A stretch of 64,000 bases of DNA from Fimiplasma intestinipullorum (lineage in GTDB: Bacteria; Bacillota_I; Bacilli_A; Erysipelotrichales; Coprobacillaceae). Positions 14,600-23,328 of this stretch are shown piece after piece. The stretch lies in contig DVMJ01000014.1 in NCBI GenBank assembly GCA_018715065.1, positions 1 through 64,000 of the forward strand. The letters are read 5' to 3'. Position numbers and translations under genes: made by a program. The notes below the pieces were generated by a model. That model had not been told where the DNA came from, did not search any database, and saw nothing but the letters and a program-made list of their open reading frames with translations. Positions within the stretch are counted from its first letter, which is position 1. Every line of letters begins with the position of its first letter.

Positions 14600-16204
14600 T
14601 TATTGTTCGGCTTTGTGTAAAGCTGCTTCAATGAATCCTTTGAATAGTGGGTGGGTGCGGTTAGGCCGAGATTTGAATTCAGGATGGAATTGGACACCCA
14701 CAAAGAAATCATGATCGGTCAGTTCGACGGTTTCGACGAGCTTTCCATCCGGCGAAACACCGGAGATCGTCAGACCATGCCCTCTAAGCAGATCACGATA
14801 GTCGTTATTGAATTCATAACGATGACGATGTCTTTCAGAAATCATCTTTTCCTGATAACAGCGCATCATCGTTGTATTCTCATCGATAAAGCACGGATAG
14901 GCGCCCAAACGCAGCGTCCCACCTTTGTTGATTTCGTCATTTTGGCCTGGCATAAAGTCAATGACCTTGTTTTCACAGTTGTCATCAAATTCACCCGAGT
15001 TTGCATCGCTTAAGCCAGCGACATGGCGGGCATATTCGATGACGGCAATCTGCATGCCAAGGCAAATACCAAAGTAAGGGATATGATGCTCTCTGGCATA
15101 CTGACACGCTAAGATCATCCCTTCGATACCGCGCTGACCAAAGCCGCCTGGTACGATGATCCCATCAAGATCCTGAAGCAGGCTTGCGGTACTTTCTTTC
15201 GTGATGTGTTCGGCATCGATCCAATGAATATGCACTTCGGCATCTGTAGCATATCCGGCGTGCTGGAGTGCTTCGGCTACCGACAGGTAGGCATCATGCA
15301 GCTGGATATATTTTCCGACCAGTCCAATCTCTACATTTTTCTTTAAGTTCTTGATCTTTTGAACCATCTCGATCCATTCGCTCAGGTCAGGTTCTGGTGC
15401 ATCGATGCCCAGTTCCCGGCAGACGACACTTGAAAAATGAGCCGTTTCCAGCATGAGTGGCGCTTCATAGAGACAAGGCAAGGTAATATTTTCAATCACA
15501 CAGTCTTTTTTGACATTACAGAACATTGAGATCTTATTGAAGATCGATTCTTCCAATGGCTCGTCGCAGCGCAGAACAATAATGTTAGGATTGATTCCCA
15601 TGCTTTGCAGTTCTTTGACAGAATGCTGGGTAGGTTTAGATTTATGCTCACCTGAACCGGAAATATAAGGAACCAGTGTGACGTGGATCAGCAAGCTATT
15701 CTCACGACCGACTTCCAGCATGATCTGACGTACAGCTTCTAAAAATGGTTGTGATTCGATATCCCCGATGGTTCCGCCAATTTCAGTAATGATGACATCG
15801 GCATCAGTCTGGCGGCCTACTCGATAGACAAAATCCTTGATCTCATTGGTAATATGGGGGATGACCTGAACGGTGGATCCCAGGTATTTTCCCTGACGTT
15901 CTTTATTTAAGACATTCCAGTAGACCTTTCCGGTAGTCAGGTTGGAATATTTATTTAAGTTTTCGTCGATGAAGCGTTCATAATGTCCGAGATCCAGGTC
16001 GGTCTCAGCACCGTCCTCTGTAACGAAGACCTCACCGTGCTGGTAGGGACTCATCGTTCCCGGGTCAACATTGATGTAAGGATCCAGTTTTTGAGCGGTC
16101 ACCTTTAGGCCGCGGGCTTTCAGCAGACGTCCGAGTGATGCGGCAGTGATTCCTTTACCTAGACCGGAAACTACGCCTCCAGTTACAAAAATATACTTTG
16201 TCAT
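14600..16204 (-). CDS. pyrG: CTP synthase
   Basis: A 534-residue CTP synthase, of normal length. The N-terminal amidoligase domain carries the ATP loop GGVVSGLGKGI and LDPYINVDPGTMSP. The C-terminal class I glutamine amidotransferase domain has the nucleophile in GICLGMQ and the His-Glu pair in GVQFHPEF. It aminates UTP using glutamine made by the glnA product of the same operon. The gap to the upstream ANTAR gene is only 3 bases, and GGAGGAG precedes the ATG. Confidence 0.95.
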   Translation of the reverse strand: MTKYIFVTGGVVSGLGKGITAASLGRLLKARGLKVTAQKLDPYINVDPGTMSPYQHGEVFVTEDGAETDLDLGHYERFIDENLNKYSNLTTGKVYWNVLNKERQGKYLGSTVQVIPHITNEIKDFVYRVGRQTDADVIITEIGGTIGDIESQPFLEAVRQIMLEVGRENSLLIHVTLVPYISGSGEHKSKPTQHSVKELQSMGINPNIIVLRCDEPLEESIFNKISMFCNVKKDCVIENITLPCLYEAPLMLETAHFSSVVCRELGIDAPEPDLSEWIEMVQKIKNLKKNVEIGLVGKYIQLHDAYLSVAEALQHAGYATDAEVHIHWIDAEHITKESTASLLQDLDGIIVPGGFGQRGIEGMILACQYAREHHIPYFGICLGMQIAVIEYARHVAGLSDANSGEFDDNCENKVIDFMPGQNDEINKGGTLRLGAYPCFIDENTTMMRCYQEKMISERHRHRYEFNNDYRDLLRGHGLTISGVSPDGKLVETVELTDHDFFVGVQFHPEFKSRPNRTHPLFKGFIEAALHKAEQ

Positions 16205-16207
16205 TGT

Positions 16208-16795
16208 TTACTCCTCCTTATATTGCTTAATGATCATGATCGCCAGTGTTTTACGCGTGATGCACTGATCCATGGCTTTTTTTTCAATATAGCGATGGGC
16301 GCTGGCTTCGCTCATCCCTCTGTTTTCAATCAGCAGCCATTTGGCCTGGTTGACTAAACGAATCTCCTGCATTTTCTCTTCAATCGTTGCATTTTTCTGT
16401 TCCAGGCGTTTGAGTCTTTCCCGTGTCGCAAGAACAAATTGCAGTGCCTGCAGCAGGACCTGAGTCGTTGTCGGCTTCGCTACCACATAAACGCCTCGTT
16501 CAGTCAGTCGGCTTTCCAGGTGGATAAACTGTTCCTGGCGAACAAGGAGCAGAATTCCGCAAGCGGTGCGGTCGGCCATATCTAAAGCTAACTCAATACT
16601 GCTTTCTTCATTGGCGGCCGTATTAATAAGAATGACATCAAAGCTTTCTTCGATGATCCGCCGCCTGGCGTCGGAGGCATCTTTCACAAAGACGGGTGAA
16701 GCAAAGCGACTGGCCGGTAAACGCGAAACGAGCATTTCGTTAAAACGCTGGGCTGGTGAAACTACCAGTAAACGATGGATGATGGGTTGAGACAT
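16208..16795 (-). CDS. ANTAR-domain antiterminator with degenerate receiver
   Basis: A 195-residue protein with an N-terminal receiver-like domain (about 1-120), a coiled-coil linker (about 125-150, LKRLEQKNATIEEKMQEIR) and a C-terminal ANTAR RNA-binding domain (AKWLLIENRGMSEASAHRYI then EKKAMDQCITRKTLA). At the usual phosphoacceptor place (FDVILINTAANEES) Asn replaces Asp, so control by phosphorylation is unlikely. ANTAR proteins bind paired hexaloop hairpins in leader RNA and prevent terminator formation. Its place directly after glnA, whose leader has a terminator hairpin, makes glnA the obvious target. Confidence 0.8.
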   Translation of the reverse strand: MSQPIIHRLLVVSPAQRFNEMLVSRLPASRFASPVFVKDASDARRRIIEESFDVILINTAANEESSIELALDMADRTACGILLLVRQEQFIHLESRLTERGVYVVAKPTTTQVLLQALQFVLATRERLKRLEQKNATIEEKMQEIRLVNQAKWLLIENRGMSEASAHRYIEKKAMDQCITRKTLAIMIIKQYKEE

Positions 16796-16809
16796 AGGAA
16801 TTCCTCGCT

Positions 16810-18009
16810 TTATTCTTCCGTGTAGGCCAAGAGAATAGCCAAAGGCAGATGCTCTTTTAAAAACAGACTTTCTTTTGCCAGCTTTTTAGCTTCCTTCAGA
16901 CTTCCTGGCAGTTTAGGCAGATCGCGCTGCGTTTCAAAAAGGTTCTCGTTTACCGCCGGTGGCAGAACGGCCTGTGTACGGATGCCTTCCATGCCTGCTT
17001 CCATTAGTAAGGAATAGGCTAAATAGGGATTACACAAAGGATCGGGCGAACGCACTTCAGCGCGTCGGTAGAGTCCCTTGGCAGCTGGAATACGGATCAG
17101 CTGGGAACGATTTTCACTGGACCAGCTGATATAGCGTGGCGCTTTCTGCTGCCCAAGCCGATGATAGGAACGTTTTTTAGGATTGAGGAAAAGGGTCATC
17201 TCAGCTATGCGATTCAAGATACCGGCCAGTACGGGTTCCATGATGGAAGTTTCAGATGTAGATGTAACAGAGAAATTGATGTGCATGCCGTTACCCGGCC
17301 AAGTGGCAACGGGTTTAGGACCAAAATCCGCATACAGACCGGAATGGGCAGCAATCGTATTGACCACTGCTCGAAAAGTTATGGCATTATCGGCAGCGCA
17401 TAGCGGTTCGGCATAGCGGAAGTCGATTTCATTTTGACCGGGTCCTTCTTCGTGGTGAGAACTCTCCGGTTCGATCCCCATTTGTTCGAGGGTCAAGCAG
17501 ATCTCTCGGCGGACATTCTCTCCTTTGTCCAGCGGTGCGATATCCATATAGCCGGCATGGTCATAAGGCTCTTTTAAAGGATTCCCGCTTTCATCTGTTT
17601 TAAAGAGGTAAAATTCCATTTCTGAACCAAAGGCAAAAGTGATCCCCATGTCCTTGGCTTTTTGAATGCTTTTTTGAAGCAGATAACGGGTGTCCGCTTC
17701 GATCGGCCGCCCGTCAGGATCACATACCGTACAGTACATGCGCACGACCCGCCCATGGTCAGGTCGCCATGGTAAGAAAGACAAGGTCGAGGTATCCGGA
17801 TGCAGGAATACATCTGAATGCGTTATGTTGCCAAAACCTGCGATCGCAGAAGCATCAATGGCGATGCCGTAGGTGAAGGCACGATCCAATTCTTGAGGCA
17901 TGATCGATATGTTTTTTTGAGTACCATAAATATCTGTAAAAGCCAGTCGAATAAACTTGACGTCTTCTTCAATGACGAATTGTTTGATTTCTTCCTGGGT
18001 GTAGTTCAT
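16810..18009 (-). CDS. glnA: glutamine synthetase, short type I form
   Basis: A 399-residue glutamine synthetase with the metal-binding signatures GSEMEFYLF, GNGMHINFS and NRSQLIRIPA, and the RYISWSSENRSQ loop. It is about 40 residues shorter than the usual 440-residue type I enzyme, the loss being mostly at the C-terminus and loops. It makes glutamine from glutamate, ammonia and ATP in the cytosol. It is first in the operon with ANTAR, pyrG, dapF and dapL. AAGGAGG lies 8 bases before the ATG, immediately after a terminator-type hairpin in the leader, so expression is probably decided by antitermination. Confidence 0.88.
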   Translation of the reverse strand: MNYTQEEIKQFVIEEDVKFIRLAFTDIYGTQKNISIMPQELDRAFTYGIAIDASAIAGFGNITHSDVFLHPDTSTLSFLPWRPDHGRVVRMYCTVCDPDGRPIEADTRYLLQKSIQKAKDMGITFAFGSEMEFYLFKTDESGNPLKEPYDHAGYMDIAPLDKGENVRREICLTLEQMGIEPESSHHEEGPGQNEIDFRYAEPLCAADNAITFRAVVNTIAAHSGLYADFGPKPVATWPGNGMHINFSVTSTSETSIMEPVLAGILNRIAEMTLFLNPKKRSYHRLGQQKAPRYISWSSENRSQLIRIPAAKGLYRRAEVRSPDPLCNPYLAYSLLMEAGMEGIRTQAVLPPAVNENLFETQRDLPKLPGSLKEAKKLAKESLFLKEHLPLAILLAYTEE

Positions 18010-18023
18010 GTTTTTTCCTCCTT

Positions 18024-18089
18024 AAAAAAAGGGGCAAAGATGCCATTCATAGAGATAGGTTTCCCATGATGAATGAACGCCTTTGCCCA
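18024..18089 (-). promoter_or_regulatory. attenuator hairpin in the glnA leader
   Basis: In the leader RNA, GGGCAAAG (18089-18082) pairs with CTTTGCCC (18039-18032), an inner stem CATTCAT/ATGAATG extends it, and CCTTTTTTT follows. The T-run is directly joined to the glnA AAGGAGG. This is a full intrinsic terminator between promoter and first gene. With an ANTAR protein encoded as the second gene, control by antitermination is the simplest reading. I could not assign the two hexaloop hairpins of an ANTAR target with confidence. Confidence 0.75.
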
Positions 18090-18100
18090 TTGATACCTAA

Positions 18101-18130
18101 TTATAATGTTGGGAAGAGCGGTTTGTCAAT
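18101..18130 (-). promoter_or_regulatory. promoter of the glnA operon
   Basis: Consensus TTGACA (18130-18125), 18-base spacer, TATAAT (18106-18101) on the minus strand. Transcription would start near 18094, giving a leader of about 85 bases that contains the attenuator. Confidence 0.75.
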
Positions 18131-18191
18131 AAAATTTGATAAATATTTATAAAAGTAAGAAGAACACCTTATTTATTCAGGATGACTGGCT

Positions 18192-18223
18192 AAAATGAAA
18201 ACGACTGCCATTTTGACAGTCGT
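18192..18223 (-). terminator. terminator after the CofE-like gene
   Basis: ACGACTGTC and GGCAGTCGT stem with AAAAT loop followed by TTTCATTTT on the minus strand. Confidence 0.6.
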
Positions 18224-18237
18224 TGATGGTTAAAAAA

Positions 18238-19038
18238 TTAAGCTTCTTTTGGTTTTTTAGGGACAAAAGGTTCAGGTTCTTTGCCAGTGATATCGCGGAT
18301 CACGATAAATGGTGTTAATTCGTTGTCCTGTCCGGCAGGATTATCCTGAATGCGGGCAGCCAGTTTTTCGTCTGGAATAGCATCAAGGACATCAGATTTC
18401 CCCAGTACTTCAACACTGATATCGTTGGCATCAACGATCATCATCGGAATCTGACAAGCAGCATAGATCTCATTGCAGACTTTTTTCGGTTCGCGTGGAA
18501 TCAATGTTGCCATGGTATGGTATGTATCGAAAGCAGAGTGAGCGTAGAAACCATCAATACCAGCACATTCCTCACCTAAAATGGCATAGAATACGCCGCG
18601 TTTACCAATCAGTTTACCAAAGACACCGGCAATACCGGCGAAAATGACTTTAGGTAAGCCCTTCATATCAATCATCAGCTGTAATTTGTATGGTTCTGTG
18701 ATCCCAATCCCGCTATCTGTTTTTTTACCAAATTTAGACATGAAACGCGTGAACCAGGAAAGTTTCATATCTTCCATACGTACGACGTTTTTTTGGCACA
18801 TGGCAATGACCTTCTCACTCACGCTCAGCATATCGCCTTCTTGAATGAAAGGCACGACATAGCGCTTCATCAGTTCGATATAATCTTCACCGACTTCAAT
18901 AAAGTGGGTCTTGATCCCATAACGTTCATAAGTACGACCGTCGACTTCGATCGTGCCGCGAATATAATATTCAATCTCGCCAAGCTGACGATGATTGACT
19001 TCTTCGTTGAGGTTGCCCTCATATAAATATTTAACCAT
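18238..19038 (-). CDS. CofE-like (F420-0:gamma-glutamyl ligase family) protein
   Basis: A 266-residue member of the CofE superfamily, recognised by the GDMLSVSEKVIAMCQKNVV region and the GIDGFYAHSAFD and MMIVDANDISVEVLGKS segments. CofE adds glutamates to coenzyme F420, but no other F420 genes are in this window and many Bacillota carry such stand-alone homologues without the cofactor, so the real substrate is unknown. It ends in a Lys/Pro-rich tail. GGAGCAACAAC precedes the ATG. It is transcribed in the same direction as glnA, but a terminator and the glnA promoter separate them. Confidence 0.65.
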   Translation of the reverse strand: MVKYLYEGNLNEEVNHRQLGEIEYYIRGTIEVDGRTYERYGIKTHFIEVGEDYIELMKRYVVPFIQEGDMLSVSEKVIAMCQKNVVRMEDMKLSWFTRFMSKFGKKTDSGIGITEPYKLQLMIDMKGLPKVIFAGIAGVFGKLIGKRGVFYAILGEECAGIDGFYAHSAFDTYHTMATLIPREPKKVCNEIYAACQIPMMIVDANDISVEVLGKSDVLDAIPDEKLAARIQDNPAGQDNELTPFIVIRDITGKEPEPFVPKKPKEA

Positions 19039-19294
19039 GTTGTTGCTCCTTTATCTGGTTTTCACTATACGTGTCAGGCGAAGACAGATCAAAAAGAATT
19101 GGATCGAGTGTCACTTTTATAATCGTATGTCAATAAGCTATTGTTGCTTGTTTTTCCGCCTAATCAATACATTTATCATTCCTTACCTATCTTAAATTAT
19201 AATGATTCTGTTGTCAAGGACAAAGCGAAGAGGCCATTCATTAAAAAAGGAATGCATTGTCTTTGAATTTGCTTTTGGTGGGCTTGGAAAGATT
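19039..19294. other. intergenic region between divergent genes
   Basis: About 320 bases lie between the CofE-like gene (minus) and the MATE gene (plus). A minus-strand TATAAT near 19195-19202 gives the CofE-like gene a leader of about 150 bases. I see no recognisable riboswitch fold in it. The rest is AT-rich without structure I can name. Confidence 0.3.
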
Positions 19295-19323
19295 TTGCTT
19301 TTTCATAACGAAAGCGCTATAAT
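19295..19323 (+). promoter_or_regulatory. promoter of the MATE-pcp-kinase operon
   Basis: TTGCTT, 17-base spacer, TATAAT, 33 bases before the TTG start at 19357. Confidence 0.55.
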
Positions 19324-19356
19324 AAAAATGAAATTGAGCGGAAAGGGGATTTTAAT

Positions 19357-20724
19357 TTGTTTAAATTACAGGTAGATCTGACAAAGGATCCAATCTTAAA
19401 AGCGCTTTTTGCCTTTGCCTTACCTCTGTTTTTGTCCAATCTTTTCCAGCAGTTCTATAATACGATGGATACGATGATCGTTGGTTATTTTTTGGGGGAC
19501 ACATCGTTAGCGGCTGTGGGAGCCGGCAGTTCCATCTACGAACTGTTAGTGGGATTTGCCTTAGGTGTAGGGAACGGCTTAAGCATCGTGATTGCCAGGG
19601 CATATGGAGCCAGGGATGAACAACAGATCAAGAAAGCGGTTGGTGGTTCGATTTGGATTGGTCTAGGATTAACGGCGGTCATCATGATGATTGCGTTATT
19701 CGCTTTACGACCTTTATTGATGCTGCTAAATACACCAGCCAACATCATCGATGAGTCCTATGCGTACATTTCCTGGATCACTTTTTTTGTGGGGGTCATG
19801 TTTGCCTACAATCTTTGTGCGGGACTATTAAGAGCTATTGGTAACTCGGTCATGCCATTAGTCTTCTTAATTATTTCCTCTATCCTGAATATTATTCTGG
19901 ATATTGTTTTGATCACTTCATTTCAGCTTGGCGTTGCGGGAGCTGCCATAGCCACGGTGATCAGTCAGGGAATCAGCTGCCTTTTATGTATTGCTTATAT
20001 CAGACAAAAAGCGCCTGTTCTGATTCCTAAAAAGGAACATTTTCGTTTTGAAGCGGCCCTCTATAAAGAACTGTTAGGTCAGGGCTTCTCAATGGGCTTT
20101 ATGATGTCGATTGTTTCGACAGGGACAGTTATTTTGCAGAGTGCGATTAACGATTTCGGGTATCTGATCATTGCCGGACATACGACAGCACGTAAACTGA
20201 ATAGTTTTTGTGCGATGCCGGCAACTGCTTTTGCGATGGCTCTTTCGACTTTTGTATCGCAAAATAAGGGTGCCGATCAGCCGGAACGGATTCGTGATGG
20301 TGTACGAATTGCCAATACGATCAGTGCCGTCATGGCTGTCTTTATTAGCGTTGTATTATGGTTGGCAGCTCCAACATTGGTGCGTTTTTTGTCTGGTTCG
20401 AGTGAGAGCGTTGTGATCGATAACGGCGCACGTTATCTCATGATCAACGCACCATTCTATTCTGTTTTGGGTATTCTTCTGAACCTTCGAAATTCATTGC
20501 AGGGCTTGGGACGCAAGATCATTCCATTGATCTCCAGCGTCATCGAATTTTGTGGTAAGATCGTGTTTGTCTGGCTGTTCATTCCTGTTTTGGGGTATTT
20601 AGGAGTGATCATCTGTGAACCGGTCATCTGGTGCTGCATGTGTCTGCAGTTAGCTTATAGCTTTTACCATGATCCATATATTCGCGAGCACAAGGTGCCT
20701 AGAAAGAAGCGTGTTCGCTTATGA
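19357..20724 (+). CDS. MATE-family multidrug/metabolite exporter
   Basis: A 455-residue membrane protein with about 12 transmembrane segments in two similar halves, starting at TTG behind GGAAAGGGG. MATE signatures include NLFQQFYNTMDTMIVGYFLG in TM1-2 and GNGLSIVIARAYGARD after TM3. These exporters move cationic drugs or metabolites out using sodium or proton gradients. The last codons overlap the pcp start as ATGA, so this is the first gene of an operon with pcp and a sugar kinase. Substrate cannot be predicted. Confidence 0.88.
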   Translation: MFKLQVDLTKDPILKALFAFALPLFLSNLFQQFYNTMDTMIVGYFLGDTSLAAVGAGSSIYELLVGFALGVGNGLSIVIARAYGARDEQQIKKAVGGSIWIGLGLTAVIMMIALFALRPLLMLLNTPANIIDESYAYISWITFFVGVMFAYNLCAGLLRAIGNSVMPLVFLIISSILNIILDIVLITSFQLGVAGAAIATVISQGISCLLCIAYIRQKAPVLIPKKEHFRFEAALYKELLGQGFSMGFMMSIVSTGTVILQSAINDFGYLIIAGHTTARKLNSFCAMPATAFAMALSTFVSQNKGADQPERIRDGVRIANTISAVMAVFISVVLWLAAPTLVRFLSGSSESVVIDNGARYLMINAPFYSVLGILLNLRNSLQGLGRKIIPLISSVIEFCGKIVFVWLFIPVLGYLGVIICEPVIWCCMCLQLAYSFYHDPYIREHKVPRKKRVRL

Positions 20725-21329
20725 AGATCCTTGTTACTGGTTTTGATGCTTTTGGTTCGCATGCCTTGAATCCAGCAAGTCTGATCCTGGACGCTTTGCC
20801 CGATACACTTGAGGAAACGTCCATTCTGACGCAGAAGATCCCAACCGTTGCCTATCAGTCGCTGCATTTGATTGAGAAGCGTATTGAAAGTGATCGTCCA
20901 GATATGATCCTCTCCATTGGACAGGCCGGTGGACGTGCAGAGATCACTTTGGAGCGTATCGGCATCAATCTCAATGATTTTCGTATTCCTGATAATGCCG
21001 GTCAGCAGCCACAAAATTCCCCGGTATTTGCGGATGGACCGGATGCCTATTTTACTAATCTGCCTATTTTGGCTATCCTTCAGCATTTACGTGAAAAGAA
21101 GATTCCGTGTGCCATCTCCAATAGCGCTGGGACGTTTGTCTGCAATCACGTTTTGTATGGTGTACGTTATTATTGTGAGCACCATGCGCCTGATATCCTA
21201 AGCGGTTTTGTTCATGTGCCATACCTGCCTGAACAGACATTGGATAACCATCAGCCAAGCATGAGTTTAGAGATGCAAAAACAGGCCATCATCGAGATAA
21301 TGAAGGCCATGATCAAAGAAAGGAAGTGA
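20721..21329 (+). CDS. pcp: pyrrolidone-carboxylate peptidase
   Basis: A 202-residue C15-family peptidase that removes N-terminal pyroglutamate from peptides. The catalytic triad is visible: Glu in EITLERIGIN, Cys in SNSAGTFVCNHVLY and His in GFVHVPYLPEQ. The N-terminus MKILVTGFDAFGSHALNP is standard. Four bases overlap the MATE gene. The following kinase starts 4 bases after the stop. Confidence 0.93.
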   Translation: MKILVTGFDAFGSHALNPASLILDALPDTLEETSILTQKIPTVAYQSLHLIEKRIESDRPDMILSIGQAGGRAEITLERIGINLNDFRIPDNAGQQPQNSPVFADGPDAYFTNLPILAILQHLREKKIPCAISNSAGTFVCNHVLYGVRYYCEHHAPDILSGFVHVPYLPEQTLDNHQPSMSLEMQKQAIIEIMKAMIKERK

Positions 21330-21333
21330 TGTC

Positions 21334-22350
21334 ATGAAAATTTTAACTTTTGGAGAAATGATGCTGCGCTTAAAACCCCCTCTTCATGAACGGATCCTGC
21401 AAGCGAACCAGTTTGAAGCTGCCTATGGTGGATCAGAAGCCAATGTGGCGGTCTCACTGGCGCTGATGGGCGATGAAGTGGCTTATTTAACCAAGTTACC
21501 CACTCATTTTCTAGGACAGGCGGCATTGAATCAGCTGCGCAGCTATGGCGTGGATACGTCCAGGATCATCCGCCAAGAGGGACGACTGGGGATCTACTTT
21601 TTTGAAAAAGGAGCAAGTATCCGCTCGACCAACGTGATCTATGATCGTAAGGACAGTGTCATGGCCCTGAGCCAGGCAGAAGATTATGCCTGGGATGCGC
21701 TGTTTCAGGGAATCGATCTCTTCTATTTTTCCGGTATTACACCAGCTATTTCAGATGAATTGGCGCGCGCCTGTTTAGAAGCATGTCAGTACTGCCAGGC
21801 CCATGGAATCACGGTCGCTTGTGATCTGAACTATCGAGGAAAGTTATGGTCAACCCAAAAGGCGCAGCAGGTCATGCGCGAGATTTTACCTTATGTCAAG
21901 ATCTGCATGGCTCATGATGAAGATTTTGAGCAGGTCTTAGGGATCCAGGCGTATGATGGAGATGAAACACGCGGCATTGAACAGCTGGAAAGCTACCGGC
22001 AGGCAATGGCGAAGGTACGGGAGCGTTATCCGAATATGCAGATGGTGGCCAGTGTTGTGCGCAATATTCATTCGGTGGAAAACAGTCAGTGGATGGGTGT
22101 CTTGCTGGATGATGAAGGCTACGTGACTTCTGCGGTTTATGATATGCATGTGATGGAAGGCGTTGGAGGCGGCGATGCTTTTGGCGCTGGCCTGATACAC
22201 GGACTGATTCATCATTATGACCGCCAGCAATTGATCGACTATGCGATGGCGGCGAGTGTGTTGAAATTGACGATTCATGGTGACTTTAATCTGAATACAG
22301 AAGCTGAGATCATGAATGTGATGTCAAAAGGAAAGAAAATGCAAAGATAG
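21334..22350 (+). CDS. PfkB-family sugar kinase, KDG kinase-like
   Basis: A 338-residue ribokinase-family enzyme beginning MKILTFGEMMLRLKPPLHER, the form typical of 2-keto-3-deoxygluconate kinases. GGSEANVAVSLALMG is the substrate-side motif and EGVGGGDAFGAGLIHGL carries the catalytic Asp of the GAGD-type motif. It would phosphorylate KDG or a related sugar acid. No partner aldolase lies nearby, so the specificity is inferred from similarity only. Confidence 0.8.
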   Translation: MKILTFGEMMLRLKPPLHERILQANQFEAAYGGSEANVAVSLALMGDEVAYLTKLPTHFLGQAALNQLRSYGVDTSRIIRQEGRLGIYFFEKGASIRSTNVIYDRKDSVMALSQAEDYAWDALFQGIDLFYFSGITPAISDELARACLEACQYCQAHGITVACDLNYRGKLWSTQKAQQVMREILPYVKICMAHDEDFEQVLGIQAYDGDETRGIEQLESYRQAMAKVRERYPNMQMVASVVRNIHSVENSQWMGVLLDDEGYVTSAVYDMHVMEGVGGGDAFGAGLIHGLIHHYDRQQLIDYAMAASVLKLTIHGDFNLNTEAEIMNVMSKGKKMQR

Positions 22351-22361
22351 GAGGATGGACA

Positions 22362-22691
22362 ATGGCGATTACTGTGAACATTTATTATCGTGGTGAAAAT
22401 GGCAATGCCAGAAAATTTGCTGAGGAGATGATGCAAAGCGGCATCGTCGCTAAGATCCGGGCTGAAAAAGGGAATTTGCGTTATGATTACTTTTTTTCTC
22501 TGGAAGATCCGGAAACGTTGCTGCTGATTGATAGTTGGGAAAATCAGGAGGCCATTGACGTGCATCATGCGTCCAGTATGATGGAAAAGATTACCGAGCT
22601 GCGCAATCGCTATGATCTACATATGCAAGTTGAACGATATGTGAGTGATGAGGGGATGCCGGACTCTGATCAGGTGTTTATTCGTCAATAG
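22362..22691 (+). CDS. antibiotic-biosynthesis-monooxygenase-domain protein
   Basis: A 109-residue single ABM (dimeric alpha-beta barrel) domain protein: LRYDYFFSLEDPETLLLIDS then WENQEAIDVHHASSMM is the family pattern, with the His pair near the putative active site. Relatives act as quinol monooxygenases or stress-related oxygenases. GGAGGATGGACA precedes the ATG. It is the fourth gene of the MATE run. Confidence 0.75.
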   Translation: MAITVNIYYRGENGNARKFAEEMMQSGIVAKIRAEKGNLRYDYFFSLEDPETLLLIDSWENQEAIDVHHASSMMEKITELRNRYDLHMQVERYVSDEGMPDSDQVFIRQ

Positions 22692-22717
22692 AAGTTTTTT
22701 GGAAAGGGGCTGCGTAT

Positions 22718-23233
22718 ATGAGCCAGGATTGTGGATGGACCAATCAGCACCAGTGGTTTCGCTATCGTGCTGCGGCGATCATTGTCGAAGAGGGGATGGT
22801 CCTCTTTGCGAAAACCGACAAAGAAGATTATTATTACTCGGTGGGCGGTGCGGTGCATTTAGGAGAAACAGCCAAGCATGCCTGCTTGCGTGAGGTCTTT
22901 GAAGAAACCGGGGTGCATTATGCAATCGATCATCTGGCCATTGTCCATGAGAGCTTTTTTAGCGGTACCAGCGGCACGACCAAAGGGCTGGACTGCCATG
23001 AGATCACCTTTTATTTTTTAATGAAGCCTCGTCAAAGCCGGCATTTGCATAGCCATCGTTTTGCTTCGGATGGTATCGAAGAAAAGATGTGCTGGCTGCC
23101 GATCGAGAAGCTGGATCAGTATACGACTTATCCTTCCTTCATCAAAGATTATTTAAGCCGGCCGCATGATGGCGTGGAACATATCGTTACCGATACACGC
23201 GAAACGAAGAAGGCCGATGCTGAAATACAATAA
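22718..23233 (+). CDS. Nudix hydrolase
   Basis: A 171-residue Nudix protein with the box GGAVHLGETAKHACLREV then FEETGV (about residues 48-71), including the REVFEE metal-binding glutamates. The short N-terminal tail and the variable C-terminal part do not name a substrate. Its ribosome binding site is GGAAAGGGG. Terminator at 23299-23328 closes the transcript. Confidence 0.85.
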   Translation: MSQDCGWTNQHQWFRYRAAAIIVEEGMVLFAKTDKEDYYYSVGGAVHLGETAKHACLREVFEETGVHYAIDHLAIVHESFFSGTSGTTKGLDCHEITFYFLMKPRQSRHLHSHRFASDGIEEKMCWLPIEKLDQYTTYPSFIKDYLSRPHDGVEHIVTDTRETKKADAEIQ

Positions 23234-23298
23234 CGTGAAAGTGAGACTGTTTGATAGACTCACTTTGCGAGGGTCACATTGAGATCTTCTCTATGCCT

Positions 23299-23328
23299 AA
23301 AAGGTCAGCCGTTGTGGGCTGACCTTTT
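23299..23328. terminator. bidirectional terminator
   Basis: AAAAGGTCAGCC and GGCTGACCTTTT form a perfect 12-bp stem around GTTGTG, serving the Nudix gene (plus) and the chromate transporter pair (minus). Confidence 0.85.

Noticed and set aside
19039..19200. Riboswitch in the long leader of the CofE-like gene
   Set aside because: No conserved core of a known class could be recognised, and an internal TTGACA lacks a matching -10.
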